Assembly (NCBI GenBank): GCA_947090765.1
Contig: OX352322.1
Coordinates: forward strand, 6,193,001 to 6,257,000
DNA length: 64,000 nt
Direction of reading: 5' to 3'
From: Pseudomonas sp. MM223
GTDB lineage: Bacteria > Pseudomonadota > Gammaproteobacteria > Pseudomonadales > Pseudomonadaceae
Position numbers and translations under genes: made by a program. The notes beneath the pieces are model-generated. The model saw only the letters and a program-made list of their open reading frames with translations, was not told the origin of the DNA and ran no database searches. Positions 18,233-27,140 of this stretch are shown one piece after another. How positions within the stretch are numbered: position 1 is the first letter of the stretch; each line of letters opens with the position of its first letter.

Positions 18233-18970
18233 TCAGAAGCCATGCTGGCGCATCAGCCTGGCATAGCTGCCATCGGCCTTCATTGCCGCAATCGCCTGCT
18301 CGAACCGTTCAACGATCCGCTTGTGCTCCGGGTGCTTCAGGCTGACCAGGATATGCAGGGTGTTCTCCCCCAGCGGCGGCTCCACCAGCATCACCCCATC
18401 CCGAACCTCCTGCGGCTCGCGCTGCAAGTTGTAGCGGGCCACATACTCGTCTTCCACCGCCAGGTTCACTCGCCCTGCCGCCAGCATGCGTACCGCCGAC
18501 GAAAAGTTGCGCACCGGCACCTTGTGCAGACGAGTATCACCGTCAAATTCCGGTGAGTAGGCGTAATCACGCACCACGGCGATGCTAAAGGGGTACAAAT
18601 CCGACTGGCCTTTGTAGTGGAACGGCTCGCCCTTGCGTTGCAGCAAGCGAATGCGGTTAATCAGGTAGGCTTTGGAAAACTGCCCGGTATTTGCGCGTGC
18701 GTCGTTGTACCAGGCATTGATCAGTACGTCGTAGCGCCCTTCACCTACCCCCAGCAGCGCCCGCGCCCAGGGGGCTTCTTCATAGCTGCTGGTGTAGCCG
18801 GCACGGGCCAGCGCCGTGGTGACGATGCTGGTCGCCAGGCCGCCGCCCGGCATGTTGGCATCGGTAAACGGTGGCCAGTTGTCGGCCACCAGGCGTAGCT
18901 TGACATGGCCCGCGGCGGGCGTTGCCAGCATCATTGCCAGTAATCCCAGAACACAAAGCAGTGGCCGCAT
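18233..18970 (-). CDS. Periplasmic amino-acid-type solute-binding protein (SBP_bac_3)
   Basis: A 245-residue type II periplasmic binding protein. A Sec signal peptide (MRPLLCVLGLLAMMLATPAAG) is followed by the family opening VKLRLVADNWPPFTD. YDVLINAWYNDAR and VNLAVEDEY are the second-lobe elements. No permease or ATPase is next to it, so it may be an orphan or a sensor-type binding protein rather than part of a transporter. The ATG at 18970 is chosen because AGGAC precedes it and the signal peptide begins there. Confidence 0.82.
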   Translation of the reverse strand: MRPLLCVLGLLAMMLATPAAGHVKLRLVADNWPPFTDANMPGGGLATSIVTTALARAGYTSSYEEAPWARALLGVGEGRYDVLINAWYNDARANTGQFSKAYLINRIRLLQRKGEPFHYKGQSDLYPFSIAVVRDYAYSPEFDGDTRLHKVPVRNFSSAVRMLAAGRVNLAVEDEYVARYNLQREPQEVRDGVMLVEPPLGENTLHILVSLKHPEHKRIVERFEQAIAAMKADGSYARLMRQHGF

Positions 18971-19125
18971 GCTCAAGTCCTTTCGCAATGGTGGGCACAC
19001 ACTGCCGAAGAGATTACACAAAGCCGTTGCCTAGGGCAGCGGCCAATAGTGTCATTTAGCCTCTATTTTGGCCGAAGGGCATACACCATGCGATGATCGA
19101 AGGCCCACTCAAGGAGTTCGCGCCA

Positions 19126-19578
19126 ATGTCCGTCGACTGGATCTGCAAGCACCACACCGACCTCGGCAAAGACCAGCTCTACGCCATTTTGCGATTGCGC
19201 ACGCAAGTGCTGGTGGTCGAGCAGCGCTGCGCCTATCAGGAAGTCGATGGCCAGGACCTTTCAGACGATACCCTGCACCTCATGGCCTGGCAGGATGACA
19301 AGCTGGTGGCCTACCTGCGCTTGCTCGACCCGCAGTCCCAGGGCGGGGATGTGGTGATCGGCCGCCTGGTGACTTCACCTGAAGCACGCGAGTTGGCGCT
19401 TGAAGAACACTTGCTGCTCAAAGGGCTTGAGGCGGCGGAGCATTGCTGGCCGGGGGTGCCGGTTTATCTGTCGGCCCAGGCGCATTTGCAGGGGTTTTAT
19501 GCCCGCCACGGGTTTTCGGTGGTGAGCGAAGAGTCGCTGGAGGACGGCATTGCGCATATCGGGATGCGTAAAGGCTGA
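19126..19578 (+). CDS. elaA: ElaA-like GNAT acetyltransferase
   Basis: A 150-residue GNAT-fold protein. The ElaA-type N-terminus LYAILRLRTQVLVVEQRCAY leads to EVDGQDLSDDTLHL, then the acetyl-CoA region VVIGRLVTSPEARE and the C-terminal QAHLQGFYARHGFSVVSEE. ElaA proteins are small acetyltransferases without an established substrate. ATG 19126 is preceded by AAGGAG at about 8 bases; an in-frame ATG at 19093 has no such site. It is divergent from the solute-binding protein gene. Confidence 0.84.
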   Translation: MSVDWICKHHTDLGKDQLYAILRLRTQVLVVEQRCAYQEVDGQDLSDDTLHLMAWQDDKLVAYLRLLDPQSQGGDVVIGRLVTSPEARELALEEHLLLKGLEAAEHCWPGVPVYLSAQAHLQGFYARHGFSVVSEESLEDGIAHIGMRKG

Positions 19579-19601
19579 CATTGCCGGGGGTACTTTGCAC
19601 C

Positions 19602-19690
19602 CCTTTCGCCGGCAAGCCAGCTCCCATAGCAATTGCGTGTCTCTCAGGCCTGCACAGAACCTGTGGGGCTGGCTTGCCGGCGATGAGGCC
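19602..19690. repeat. Inverted REP pair
   Basis: TTTCGCCGGCAAGCCAGCTC and GGGGCTGGCTTGCCGGCGAT form the arms, less perfect than elsewhere. It lies between the convergent acetyltransferase and HTH genes. Confidence 0.8.
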
Positions 19691-19709
19691 AGTGCAGCCG
19701 CCAGAAACC

Positions 19710-20006
19710 TTAGGGGTAACCCAGCACTTCACGGATCTGGCGCAGATGCTGAATGATCCACTGCTTGTCGATCGCGCCCCAATCATGAATGCGGTAATGC
19801 CCGGCGTGGTTGCGTGCACCTTCCTGCTGTTCAAACTCGCAGACGATGTCCAGGTCGGCCAGGGCGGCGATGGTGTCCTGGGCCGTGCGCCGTGGCATGC
19901 CGGTAGCCTCCATCAGGGCAGGCACGCTGGTCGCGGTCTGGCTGTCGATCAGCCAGGCCACGTACAGGCGGCGGTAGAAGCTGCTCTTGGTCTTGCTCAC
20001 TTCCAT
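19710..20006 (-). CDS. Small winged-helix/HTH protein
   Basis: A 98-residue protein with an HTH of the winged-helix type: YRRLYVAWLIDSQ, then TSVPALMEATGMPRRTAQDT as the helix-turn-helix near residues 27-46, and IAALADLDIVCEFEQQEG as the wing. The C-terminal part, YRIHDWGAIDKQWIIQHL, is conserved-looking. It is the second gene of an operon, 12 bases after the metallopeptidase gene. It may be a DNA-binding regulator, but no target can be named. Confidence 0.7.
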   Translation of the reverse strand: MEVSKTKSSFYRRLYVAWLIDSQTATSVPALMEATGMPRRTAQDTIAALADLDIVCEFEQQEGARNHAGHYRIHDWGAIDKQWIIQHLRQIREVLGYP

Positions 20007-20018
20007 GCTGCGTGGTCC

Positions 20019-20519
20019 TTAACAGTTGCCCGGCAGCTCCCGATAGGTCAGGTAGACGCGCAGGTCGAATTCCAGTTGGTGGTAGTCCGGCTCCATATGC
20101 TGGCAGAGCTGGTAGAACGCCTTGTTGTGATCGCGCTCGCGCAAGTGCGCCAGTTCGTGCACCACGATCATGCGCAGAAACTGCGGCGCAGCTTCCTTGA
20201 ACAGCGAGGCAATGCGGATTTCCTTCTTCGCCTTGAGCTTGCCGCCCTGCACCCGCGACACCGCCGTGTTCAGGCCCAAGGCCCGATGGGTCAGGTCAAG
20301 ACGGTTGTCGAACAGCACTTTGTCCAGGTTCGGCGCACTGCGCAGGTAATGCTGGCGCAAGTCCTGGGCATAGCCGTACAGCGCCTTGTCGCTCTGCACG
20401 TCATGGCGGTCGGGGTAGCGGCGCTGCAGGTATTCGCCCAGGCGGTCGCTGTCGATCATCTGCTGCACCTGCGCTTGCAGGTGCGGGGGGTAGGCTTGCA
20501 GGTAACGTAATACGGTCAT
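20019..20519 (-). CDS. YgjP-like (DUF45/SprT-type) zinc metallopeptidase
   Basis: A 166-residue protein with the zinc motif HELAH in MIVVHELAHLRERDHNKAFY, the third ligand region being the downstream H. The order helical domain, KKEIRIASLFKEAAP, HELAH and a C-terminal helix matches YgjP-type metallopeptidases. The role is unknown. I start at the ATG at 20519 (MTVLRYLQAYPP); the longer in-frame start at 20558 would overlap the neighbouring gene's end and has no better site. It forms an operon with the HTH gene. Confidence 0.8.
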   Translation of the reverse strand: MTVLRYLQAYPPHLQAQVQQMIDSDRLGEYLQRRYPDRHDVQSDKALYGYAQDLRQHYLRSAPNLDKVLFDNRLDLTHRALGLNTAVSRVQGGKLKAKKEIRIASLFKEAAPQFLRMIVVHELAHLRERDHNKAFYQLCQHMEPDYHQLEFDLRVYLTYRELPGNC

Positions 20520-20558
20520 GGCGCTGCATTCGGCGTAACGAATGCCGATTCTAGCCAA

Positions 20559-22690
20559 TCAAGGCCCAGGCCAGGAGAAAATCGCCGGGAAGCCGCTGGC
20601 ATCCGCCGCGGTCATCGGGTACCCCACCAGAAAGCCCTGCACGTATTCACACCCGTTGGCCTTGAGCCAAGCTGCCTGGGCTGGGGTTTCCACGCCCTCG
20701 GCGATCACCGTGATGCAGTAGTCGGCGCACAGGCCGATAACACTGCGAACCAGGGCAGCATCCACCGCAGAATCGGGCAAGCGCGCCACCAGGTGGCGGT
20801 CGAGCTTCAAGGTGTCGATCGGCAAGTCACGCAGCATGCGCAACGAGCAGTCGCCTGCGCCAAAATCGTCCAGGGCCACCCGTACCCCCTGCTCGCGCAA
20901 GCGGTGTATCTGTTTGACGGCCGCATCGATGTTGTACATCAGCGAGGTTTCCGCAACTTCAACCTCCAGCTGCGCCGGATCCAGCTGGTACAGCTGGATC
21001 ACCCGCTGCAACTCTTCGACCAGGCCGGGCATGACAAACTGCGCGCGGCTCAGGCTGATGCCAAGCACAAGGTCCGCCGGGAAGCGTTCGTACCAGGCCT
21101 GGCGCTGGGCGGCCCCCTGGCGGTAGATCCAGCTGGCCAGGCGGTTGATCAGGCGCGCTTCTTCAAGCAACGGAATGAACAGCCCCGGCGGTACGTCGCC
21201 AACGCTGGGGTGCTGCCAGCGCAACAAGGCCTCGAAGCCACGCAGACGGCCATCAAGGAAGGACACCTGCGGCTGGTACACCAAGGTGAAGTCCTGTTGC
21301 TCGATAGCGGTGCGCACGCCGTCTTCCAGCATCAGCCGCGAGCGAGCACGGCCATTGAGCTCCTGGTCATAGAAGCGGTACTGCTGGCGCCCGGCCTGCT
21401 TGGCGGCATACATCGCCGCATCGGCTGCGCGCAACAGGCCCTCTACATTGGCCCCGCAGTCCGGGTAGGTGGCGATGCCGATGCTGACCCCAAGGCTTAC
21501 ATCAAGCCCTTCGATCTGGTGGCTGATCGAAATACGCTCAAGCAATTGCTCGGCATAGCGCCCTGCCTGTTCGGGATACGGCAGGCTGTCGAAAAGCGCA
21601 GTGAATTCATCCCCCCCATGCGGGCCAGCAAGGCTTCGCTGCCCAGGCAATCCTTTAGCTGCTCGCCCACCCAGCGCAGCACACGGTCACCGGTTTCGTG
21701 GCCCAGCGAGTCATTGATGCGCTTGAAGCCATCCAGGTCCATGTACATCAAGGCCTGCGCCTTGTCCGAGCGCTCATTGCGCAGCAGTGCACCTTCGGCA
21801 GCCTGGTAGAAACCACGTCGGTTGAGCAGGCCGGTGAGTGGGTCGGTCACGGCCTGGTATTCAAGCTGCTGGTGCAGGTTGCGCACCACCGACATGTCCA
21901 GCACGGTGACCACCATGGCCTGCTGGTCAGCCGGCAACGGTGCGCAGGACAACGCCACCGGCACCAGTTCGCCACCGAGGGTACGCAGCTGGGCATCATG
22001 CACGCGGAAGATACGTCGCCCCAGGTAGGCCTGGTAAAAGTCCGACTCCCCCCACAGGCTGGCACTGGCCAGTTGCACCAGGTCGAGCAGGTGAACGCCC
22101 TGCAACTGTTGCACCGGGGCAGACAGCAAGCGCGAAATGGCCGGGTTGGCAAAACTGATAACGCCCTGGGCGTCCACCACCAGGATGCCCTCGGCGGCGT
22201 TCTCCAGGATCGACGCATTGAAGGCCCTGGCTGCCTCCAGCTCGCGGGTCAGCCGCTGCAGCATGCGCCGGTTGCGTTGCTGGTCGAGCAAGGCCTGGAC
22301 CTTGGGCTTGAGAATTTGCGGGTCGAACGGTTTGAACATGTAGTCCACAGCGCCACTGGCGTACCCTTTGAGCACGGCCGCTTCGGACTGTTCGTTGGCA
22401 GTGAGGAATATGATCGGTGTCAGCCGGGTGCGCTGGCTGCCACGCATCAGCCGGGCGACTTCGAAACCGTCCATCTCCGGCATCTGTACATCCAGCAAGA
22501 CCAGGTCGACATCGTGTTCGAGCAATGCACTCAAGGCTTCCATCCCCGAGCTTGCCGTCAACACTTGCCAATCCTGCCGGGCCAGCAACGCCCGCATACT
22601 GATGAGGTTCTCGGGGTAGTCATCTACCACCAATAGAACCGAGCTGCCATCCAGTGGCTGTGGTTGAACTTGAGCTTGAGCGCCATCCAT
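20559..22690 (-). pseudogene. Response regulator with REC-PAS-GGDEF-EAL domains, frameshifted in the GGDEF motif
   Basis: A cyclic-di-GMP signalling protein of about 710 residues. Order: REC (VLLVVDDYPENL, phosphorylatable D in LVLLDVQMPEMDG, K in DYMFKPFD), coiled linker, PAS (ASILENAAEGILVVDAQGVI), GGDEF (DPLTGLLNRRGF, MDLDGFKRINDSLGHETGD) and EAL (FEALLRWQHP, LDDFGAGDCSLRML, AEGVETPAQAAWL). The first frame runs to ARMGG then goes out of frame; the second resumes at GGDEFTALF. The break is at a run of seven G (C at 21611-21617 on the plus strand), one base short of the eight needed for M-G-G-D. As written neither full GGDEF nor EAL is made in one protein. Start ATG 22690 follows GAGAAG. Confidence 0.87.
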
Positions 22691-22859
22691 GCTGCTTCTC
22701 GATTATGTGACCGACTTCAAAATACGGTTGGATCCATTAGTACTCTAGACCTGAGGTGGTAACGCGCAATGCAATCAGAACGCTATCAGTGGTTCAACTG
22801 TACGGTAGCCGACTAACGGTCGGTTTGCCGGATTTATGTTCCGTCTTTATGTCGCCCAT

Positions 22860-22887
22860 AAAAAACCCGCATCGCTGCGGGTTTTTT
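22860..22887 (-). terminator. Rho-independent terminator after fba
   Basis: On the minus strand CCCGCAGC and its partner GCTGCGGG-like arms (AAAACCCGC, ATCGCT loop region, GCGGGTTTT) form a stem flanked by A and T runs, 15 bases after the fba stop. The symmetrical A/T flanks would let it work in both directions. Confidence 0.85.
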
Positions 22888-22902
22888 GCTGCTGCCAGTC
22901 GA

Positions 22903-23968
22903 TCAGTTGACCTTGGCGGCCAGTTCACCTTTCAGGTAGCGCTGGTACATGCCTTCCAGGGAGATCGGCTTGATCTTCGAGGCATTACCGGCAGTGCCAA
23001 AGGCTTCGTAACGGGCGATGCACACGTCACGCATGGCCTTGACGGTTTCGCCAAAGAACTTGCGTGGGTCGAACTCGCTCGGGTTGGTCGCCATCAGGCG
23101 GCGCATGGCACCGGTGGACGCCAGACGCAGGTCGGTGTCGATGTTGACCTTGCGTACGCCGTACTTGATGCCTTCAACGATCTCTTCGACCGGCACACCG
23201 TAGGTTTCCTTGATGTCACCGCCGTACTGGTTGATGATCGCCAGCCACTCTTGCGGTACCGAGGAAGAACCGTGCATCACCAGGTGGGTGTTGGGGATGC
23301 GCTTGTGGATTTCCTTGATGCGGTCGATGGCCAGCACGTCACCGGTAGGTGGCTTGGTGAACTTGTAGGCACCGTGGCTGGTACCGATGGCAATCGCCAA
23401 GGCGTCGACCTGGGTCTTCTTGACGAAGTCAGCGGCTTCTTCCGGGTCGGTCAGCATTTGGCTGTGGTCAAGCACGCCTTCGGCGCCGATGCCGTCTTCT
23501 TCACCGGCCATGCCGGTTTCCAGCGAACCCAGGCAGCCCAGCTCGCCTTCTACCGAGACGCCACAGGCGTGTGCCATGGCAACGGTCTGCTGGGTAACGC
23601 GGACGTTGTATTCGTAGTCGGTCGGGGTCTTGCCGTCTTCACCCAGCGAGCCGTCCATCATCACCGAGCTCGAAGCCCAGCTGAATGGAGCGCTGGCAGA
23701 CGTCAGGGCTGGTGCCGTGGTCCTGGTGCATGCACACCGGGATGTGCGGGAACTCTTCGATGGCCGCCAGGATCAGGTGACGCAGGAACGGGGCGCCCGC
23801 GTATTTACGGGCACCGGCCGAAGCCTGGACGATCACCGGGGAGTCGGTCTTGTCAGCCGCTTCCATGATGGCGCGCATCTGCTCGAGGTTGTTGACGTTG
23901 AAAGCTGGTACGCCGTAACCGAACTCGGCGGCGTGGTCCAGCATCTGGCGCATGCTAATGAGTGCCAT
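22903..23968 (-). pseudogene. fba: Class II fructose-1,6-bisphosphate aldolase, frameshifted
   Basis: Zinc enzyme that interconverts fructose-1,6-bisphosphate and two triose phosphates. The N-terminal frame ([39 protein letters not shown] with zinc-site histidines) and the C-terminal frame ([54 protein letters not shown]) together make a normal 354-residue enzyme. They are joined by removing one base at 23671, which restores LGFSSVMMDG from the out-of-frame LGFELGDDG. An intact copy should be needed for gluconeogenesis, so a base-level error is likely. It is the last gene of the tktA-epd-pgk-fba series. Confidence 0.92.
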
Positions 23969-24068
23969 TGTGTATCTCTCTCCCGACAAGCGTCGTTTGT
24001 TTCGTGCAAGCCTGCCGCAGGGGCGGTTGCTGTTCAAGTAGTGTGGGCCATTCACGCGGCCCGGCCAG

Positions 24069-24398
24069 TCACGGTGCCTTGCAGCCCCGCCCAATCAGAT
24101 CGTTGGTTGCCACCCAGTACACCAGGCCTTCTTCGCCCTTGGTGTGGAAGGCCAGCATGCCATCGCTGTACAGCGCACCCGAAGCACCCGGCTCGGACTT
24201 GAGCCGGTAGACCTGGTCACCGCCGCCAAGGCGCACGTCGACCTGGTCGCGTTGTGCATCGGCGAAGCGCCACAGCACTTCGGCCTGGGTGTCACAGACC
24301 CAACGGGTCCAGTTGTCTGCCGGGGCGGGTTGCGCCGGCTGCAGCAGTGAGCATCCTGCCAGTGTCGCCAGGGCCGTTACGGCCAAAAGCGCTTTCAT
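24069..24398 (-). CDS. mliC: MliC-family lipoprotein (C-type lysozyme inhibitor)
   Basis: A 109-residue lipoprotein: signal [16 protein letters not shown] with a LAGC lipobox, so the mature protein starts at Cys16. The domain has the MliC pattern with two cysteines, [15 protein letters not shown] near the start and [25 protein letters not shown] before the terminal GRGC. MliC proteins protect the envelope against c-type lysozyme. It lies between a second lipoprotein gene and fba on the same strand, and is probably carried on their transcript. Confidence 0.78.
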   Translation of the reverse strand: MKALLAVTALATLAGCSLLQPAQPAPADNWTRWVCDTQAEVLWRFADAQRDQVDVRLGGGDQVYRLKSEPGASGALYSDGMLAFHTKGEEGLVYWVATNDLIGRGCKAP

Positions 24399-24461
24399 TA
24401 CATATCCTCTAGATGACCACACAACGGTCGCTTGGTTGCCTGGCCCGACGAAACGCCGGGC

Positions 24462-24680
24462 TCAAGGGCAACCCGGCGCCTTGCGCTGGTGGTCTTCGTC
24501 GTACTTTTCCAGGCCTTCCGGGCCCACGCGCTTGCTGATGACCGGCACGGTTTCGGCCTGCCACTCGGACTGGTAGCAACCGCCCTTGGGCGGCTGCGCC
24601 GGGTCGCCGTCCGAGGCCGGGCTGCCAGAGCAGGCGCTCAGCAGGCCAGCCAGCATCATCACAGGCAATTGCTTGACCAT
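24462..24680 (-). CDS. Small lipoprotein of unknown function
   Basis: A 72-residue lipoprotein: MVKQLPVMMLAGLLSAC has a typical lipobox, followed by a Ser/Pro-rich linker and a short domain GGCYQSEWQAETVPVISKRV. The remaining GLEKYDEDHQRKAPGC carries a second cysteine that could pair with the CYQ cysteine. I do not recognise a function. The ATG at 24680 begins the signal peptide; an earlier start at 24713 would overlap the pgk stop. It follows pgk by about 30 bases. Confidence 0.65.
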   Translation of the reverse strand: MVKQLPVMMLAGLLSACSGSPASDGDPAQPPKGGCYQSEWQAETVPVISKRVGPEGLEKYDEDHQRKAPGCP

Positions 24681-24712
24681 CAGGCCACTCCCTTTGCCAA
24701 GCGCCGACGTCA

Positions 24713-25876
24713 TCAGGCCTTGGCCCGCTCTTCCAGGATTGCCACCGCTGGCAAGACCTTGCCCTCGACGAACTCGAGGAAGGCACCACCACCGGTAGAA
24801 ATGTAGGAGATTTGCTCGCTGACGCCATATTTGTCGATGGCGGCCAGGGTGTCACCGCCACCGGCGATAGAGAACGCGGCGCTGTCGGCGATGGCCTTGG
24901 CCAGTACCTGGGTGCCGTTGCCGAACTGGTCGAACTCGAATACGCCGACCGGGCCGTTCCACAGGACGGTCTTCGACGACTTCAGCAGCTCGGCGAAGTT
25001 GGCCGCGGTTTGCGGGCCGATGTCCAGGATCATGTCGTCGGCAGCAACGTCGGCGATGGCCTTGACAGTGGCTTCGGCAGTTTCGGCGAACTCCTTGGCA
25101 ACCACCACGTCGACTGGCAGCGGTACGCTGACCTTGGCGGCGATGGCCTTGGCGGTGTCGACCAGGTCAGGCTCGTACAGCGACTTGCCTACCGGGTGGC
25201 CGGCAGCGGCCAGGAAGGTGTTGGCAATACCGCCACCGACGATCAGCTGGTCGCACACGGCGCTCAGGCTGTTCAGCACGTCCAGCTTGGTGGACACCTT
25301 GGAGCCGGCGACGATAGCCGCCATCGGTTTGGCTGGGGCTTTCAGGGCCTTGCCCAGGGCGTCCAGCTCGGCAGCCAGCAGCGGGCCGGCAGCAGCGACC
25401 TTGGCGAACTTGGCCACACCGTGGGTCGAACCTTCGGCGCGGTGAGCGGTGCCGAACGCGTCCATGACGAACACGTCGCACAGGGCGGCGTACTTCTGCG
25501 CCAGCTCGTCGGCGTTCTTTTTCTCGCCCTTGTTGAAGCGCACGTTCTCGAACAGGACCAGCTCACCGGCCTGTACCGCGACACCGTCCAGGTAGTCGGC
25601 AACCAGCGGCACATCGCGGCCCAGGGCCTTGCTCAGGTAGTCGGCAACCGGCTTGAGGCTATTCTCGGCAGAGAATTCGCCTTCGGTCGGGCGGCCCAGG
25701 TGCGAGCAGACCATTACCGCCGCACCCTTCTCCAGGGCCAGCTTGATGGTCGGCAGCGCTGCCAGGATACGCGCATCGCTGGTTACCACACCGTCCTTCA
25801 CAGGCACGTTGAGGTCTTCGCGGATCAGTACGCGCTTACCTTGCAGGTCGAGGTCGGTCATCTTCAACACGGTCAT
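24713..25876 (-). CDS. pgk: Phosphoglycerate kinase
   Basis: Cytoplasmic kinase interconverting 1,3-bisphosphoglycerate and 3-phosphoglycerate with ADP/ATP. At 387 residues it has normal length. Motifs: [23 protein letters not shown] split as [15 protein letters not shown] and [15 protein letters not shown], the [15 protein letters not shown] segment ([17 protein letters not shown]), [27 protein letters not shown], and the ATP-site [14 protein letters not shown] at the C-terminus. It follows epd after a 12-base gap and precedes two lipoprotein genes and fba. Confidence 0.96.
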   Translation of the reverse strand: MTVLKMTDLDLQGKRVLIREDLNVPVKDGVVTSDARILAALPTIKLALEKGAAVMVCSHLGRPTEGEFSAENSLKPVADYLSKALGRDVPLVADYLDGVAVQAGELVLFENVRFNKGEKKNADELAQKYAALCDVFVMDAFGTAHRAEGSTHGVAKFAKVAAAGPLLAAELDALGKALKAPAKPMAAIVAGSKVSTKLDVLNSLSAVCDQLIVGGGIANTFLAAAGHPVGKSLYEPDLVDTAKAIAAKVSVPLPVDVVVAKEFAETAEATVKAIADVAADDMILDIGPQTAANFAELLKSSKTVLWNGPVGVFEFDQFGNGTQVLAKAIADSAAFSIAGGGDTLAAIDKYGVSEQISYISTGGGAFLEFVEGKVLPAVAILEERAKA

Positions 25877-25888
25877 GAATGCAGTCCT

Positions 25889-26950
25889 TCAGGGCTGTTT
25901 GTTGCGGGTTGGGTGAACGACGTGCAAAAAGTGTTCGGCAACGTCGAGCATACGGTTGGCAAAACCCCATTCGTTGTCGAACCAGGCCAGCAGGTTCACC
26001 AGGCGGGGGCCGGAAACACGGGTCTGGCTGGCATCGACGATCGCCGAATGCGGGTCATGGTTGAAATCACAGCTGGCGTGGGGCAGCTCGGTGTAGGCCA
26101 GCAAGCCCTTCAGCGGGCCCTCCAGCGCGGCCTCGCGCAGCACCCGGTTGACCTCGGCCGCATTGGTGTCGCGGGCGGTCTGCAGGGTGATGTCCAGGCA
26201 CGAGACGTTTACGGTCGGTACACGTACCGCTTTGGCCTGGATTCGCCCGGCAAGTTCCGGGAGCAGGCGTTCGATGCCTCGCGCCAGACCAGTGGACACC
26301 GGGATTACCGACTGGAAGGCCGACCGCGTACGGCGCAGGTCTTCGTGGTGATAGGCGTCGATCACCGGCTGGTCGTTCATCGCCGAGTGGATGGTGGTGA
26401 TCTGCACGTATTCAATGCCGAACGCCTGGTCCAGTACACGCAGCAGCGGCACGCCGCAGTTGGTGGTACACGAGGCATTGGACACCAGGCGCTCGCTGCC
26501 GGTCAGGCACGCCTGGTTGATACCGTAGACCACCGTGGCGTCAACGTCGGCCTCGCTGGCCATGGGCTGCGAGAACAGCACACGCGGTGCACCGGCGTCG
26601 AGGAAGCGCTGGCCATCGGCACGGGTGTTGTAGGCACCCGAGCACTCCAGTACCAGGTCAATGCCCAGCGAGGCCCAGTCGATGCCTTCGGGGGTGGCAC
26701 TGCGCATAACCTTCACGCAGTCGCCATTGATATGCAGACAGTCGCCGTCGACCTTCACCTCGCCGGGGAAGCGCCCGTGGGTGGAGTCGAAGCGTGTCAG
26801 GTATTCCAGGCTGGCCTGGTCGGCCAGGTCGTTCAGCGCGACGATCTCGAAACCGGCCTTCGCCCCCCGCTCGAACAGCGCGCGCAGGACACAGCGGCCG
26901 ATACGGCCATAACCGTTGAGTGCAACTTTGTAGGGACGCAGGTGGGGCAT
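25889..26950 (-). CDS. epd: Erythrose-4-phosphate dehydrogenase (GAPDH family)
   Basis: NAD-dependent oxidation of erythrose-4-phosphate to erythronate-4-phosphate, the entry to pyridoxal phosphate synthesis. The 353-residue protein has the GAPDH-family NAD motif KVALNGYGRIGRCVLRALFE, the catalytic SNASCTTNC cysteine, a histidine in TTIHSAMNDQPVIDAYHHED (the HSAMNDQ stretch is typical of Epd rather than GAPDH) and WFDNEWGFANRMLD. I start at ATG 26950 (MPHLRPYKV). It lies in the tktA-epd-pgk-fba order found in many gammaproteobacteria, which supports Epd over GapB. Confidence 0.88.
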   Translation of the reverse strand: MPHLRPYKVALNGYGRIGRCVLRALFERGAKAGFEIVALNDLADQASLEYLTRFDSTHGRFPGEVKVDGDCLHINGDCVKVMRSATPEGIDWASLGIDLVLECSGAYNTRADGQRFLDAGAPRVLFSQPMASEADVDATVVYGINQACLTGSERLVSNASCTTNCGVPLLRVLDQAFGIEYVQITTIHSAMNDQPVIDAYHHEDLRRTRSAFQSVIPVSTGLARGIERLLPELAGRIQAKAVRVPTVNVSCLDITLQTARDTNAAEVNRVLREAALEGPLKGLLAYTELPHASCDFNHDPHSAIVDASQTRVSGPRLVNLLAWFDNEWGFANRMLDVAEHFLHVVHPTRNKQP

Positions 26951-26998
26951 TCGTTGGCTCGCTAACGCATGATGGCTTTTGGGGCCGCGTTGCGGCCC

Positions 26999-27082
26999 AT
27001 CGCGACACAAGGCCGCTCCCACAGGGACCGCGCCGTCGTCTGAACAGCGCCGAACCTGTGGGAGCGGCCTTGCGTCGCGATG
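26999..27082. repeat. Inverted REP pair between tktA and epd
   Basis: CATCGCGACACAAGGCCGCT and CCCACAGG are mirrored by CCTGTGGG and AGCGGCCTTGCGTCGCGATG. The same REP variant forms the inner arms of the 2825-3154 repeat. A GGAGGGC-GAA-GCCCTCC hairpin follows at 27082-27098. Confidence 0.87.
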
Positions 27083-27140
27083 GAGGGCGAAGCCCTCCCT
27101 GTGCACGACCTGGAGGGCGTCACTACCCTCCATTGTTACA

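Noticed and set aside
18233..18970. Two-component or ABC transporter partner genes for the binding protein
   Set aside because: Neighbours on both sides are unrelated (YccS-like protein and acetyltransferase), so no system can be claimed.
24812..26965. A 717-codon open frame on the plus strand opposite pgk and epd
   Set aside because: It is the complement-strand shadow of two well-conserved genes in GC-rich DNA; no ribosome site, and the amino acid content is His/Gln/Val-rich without any domain.
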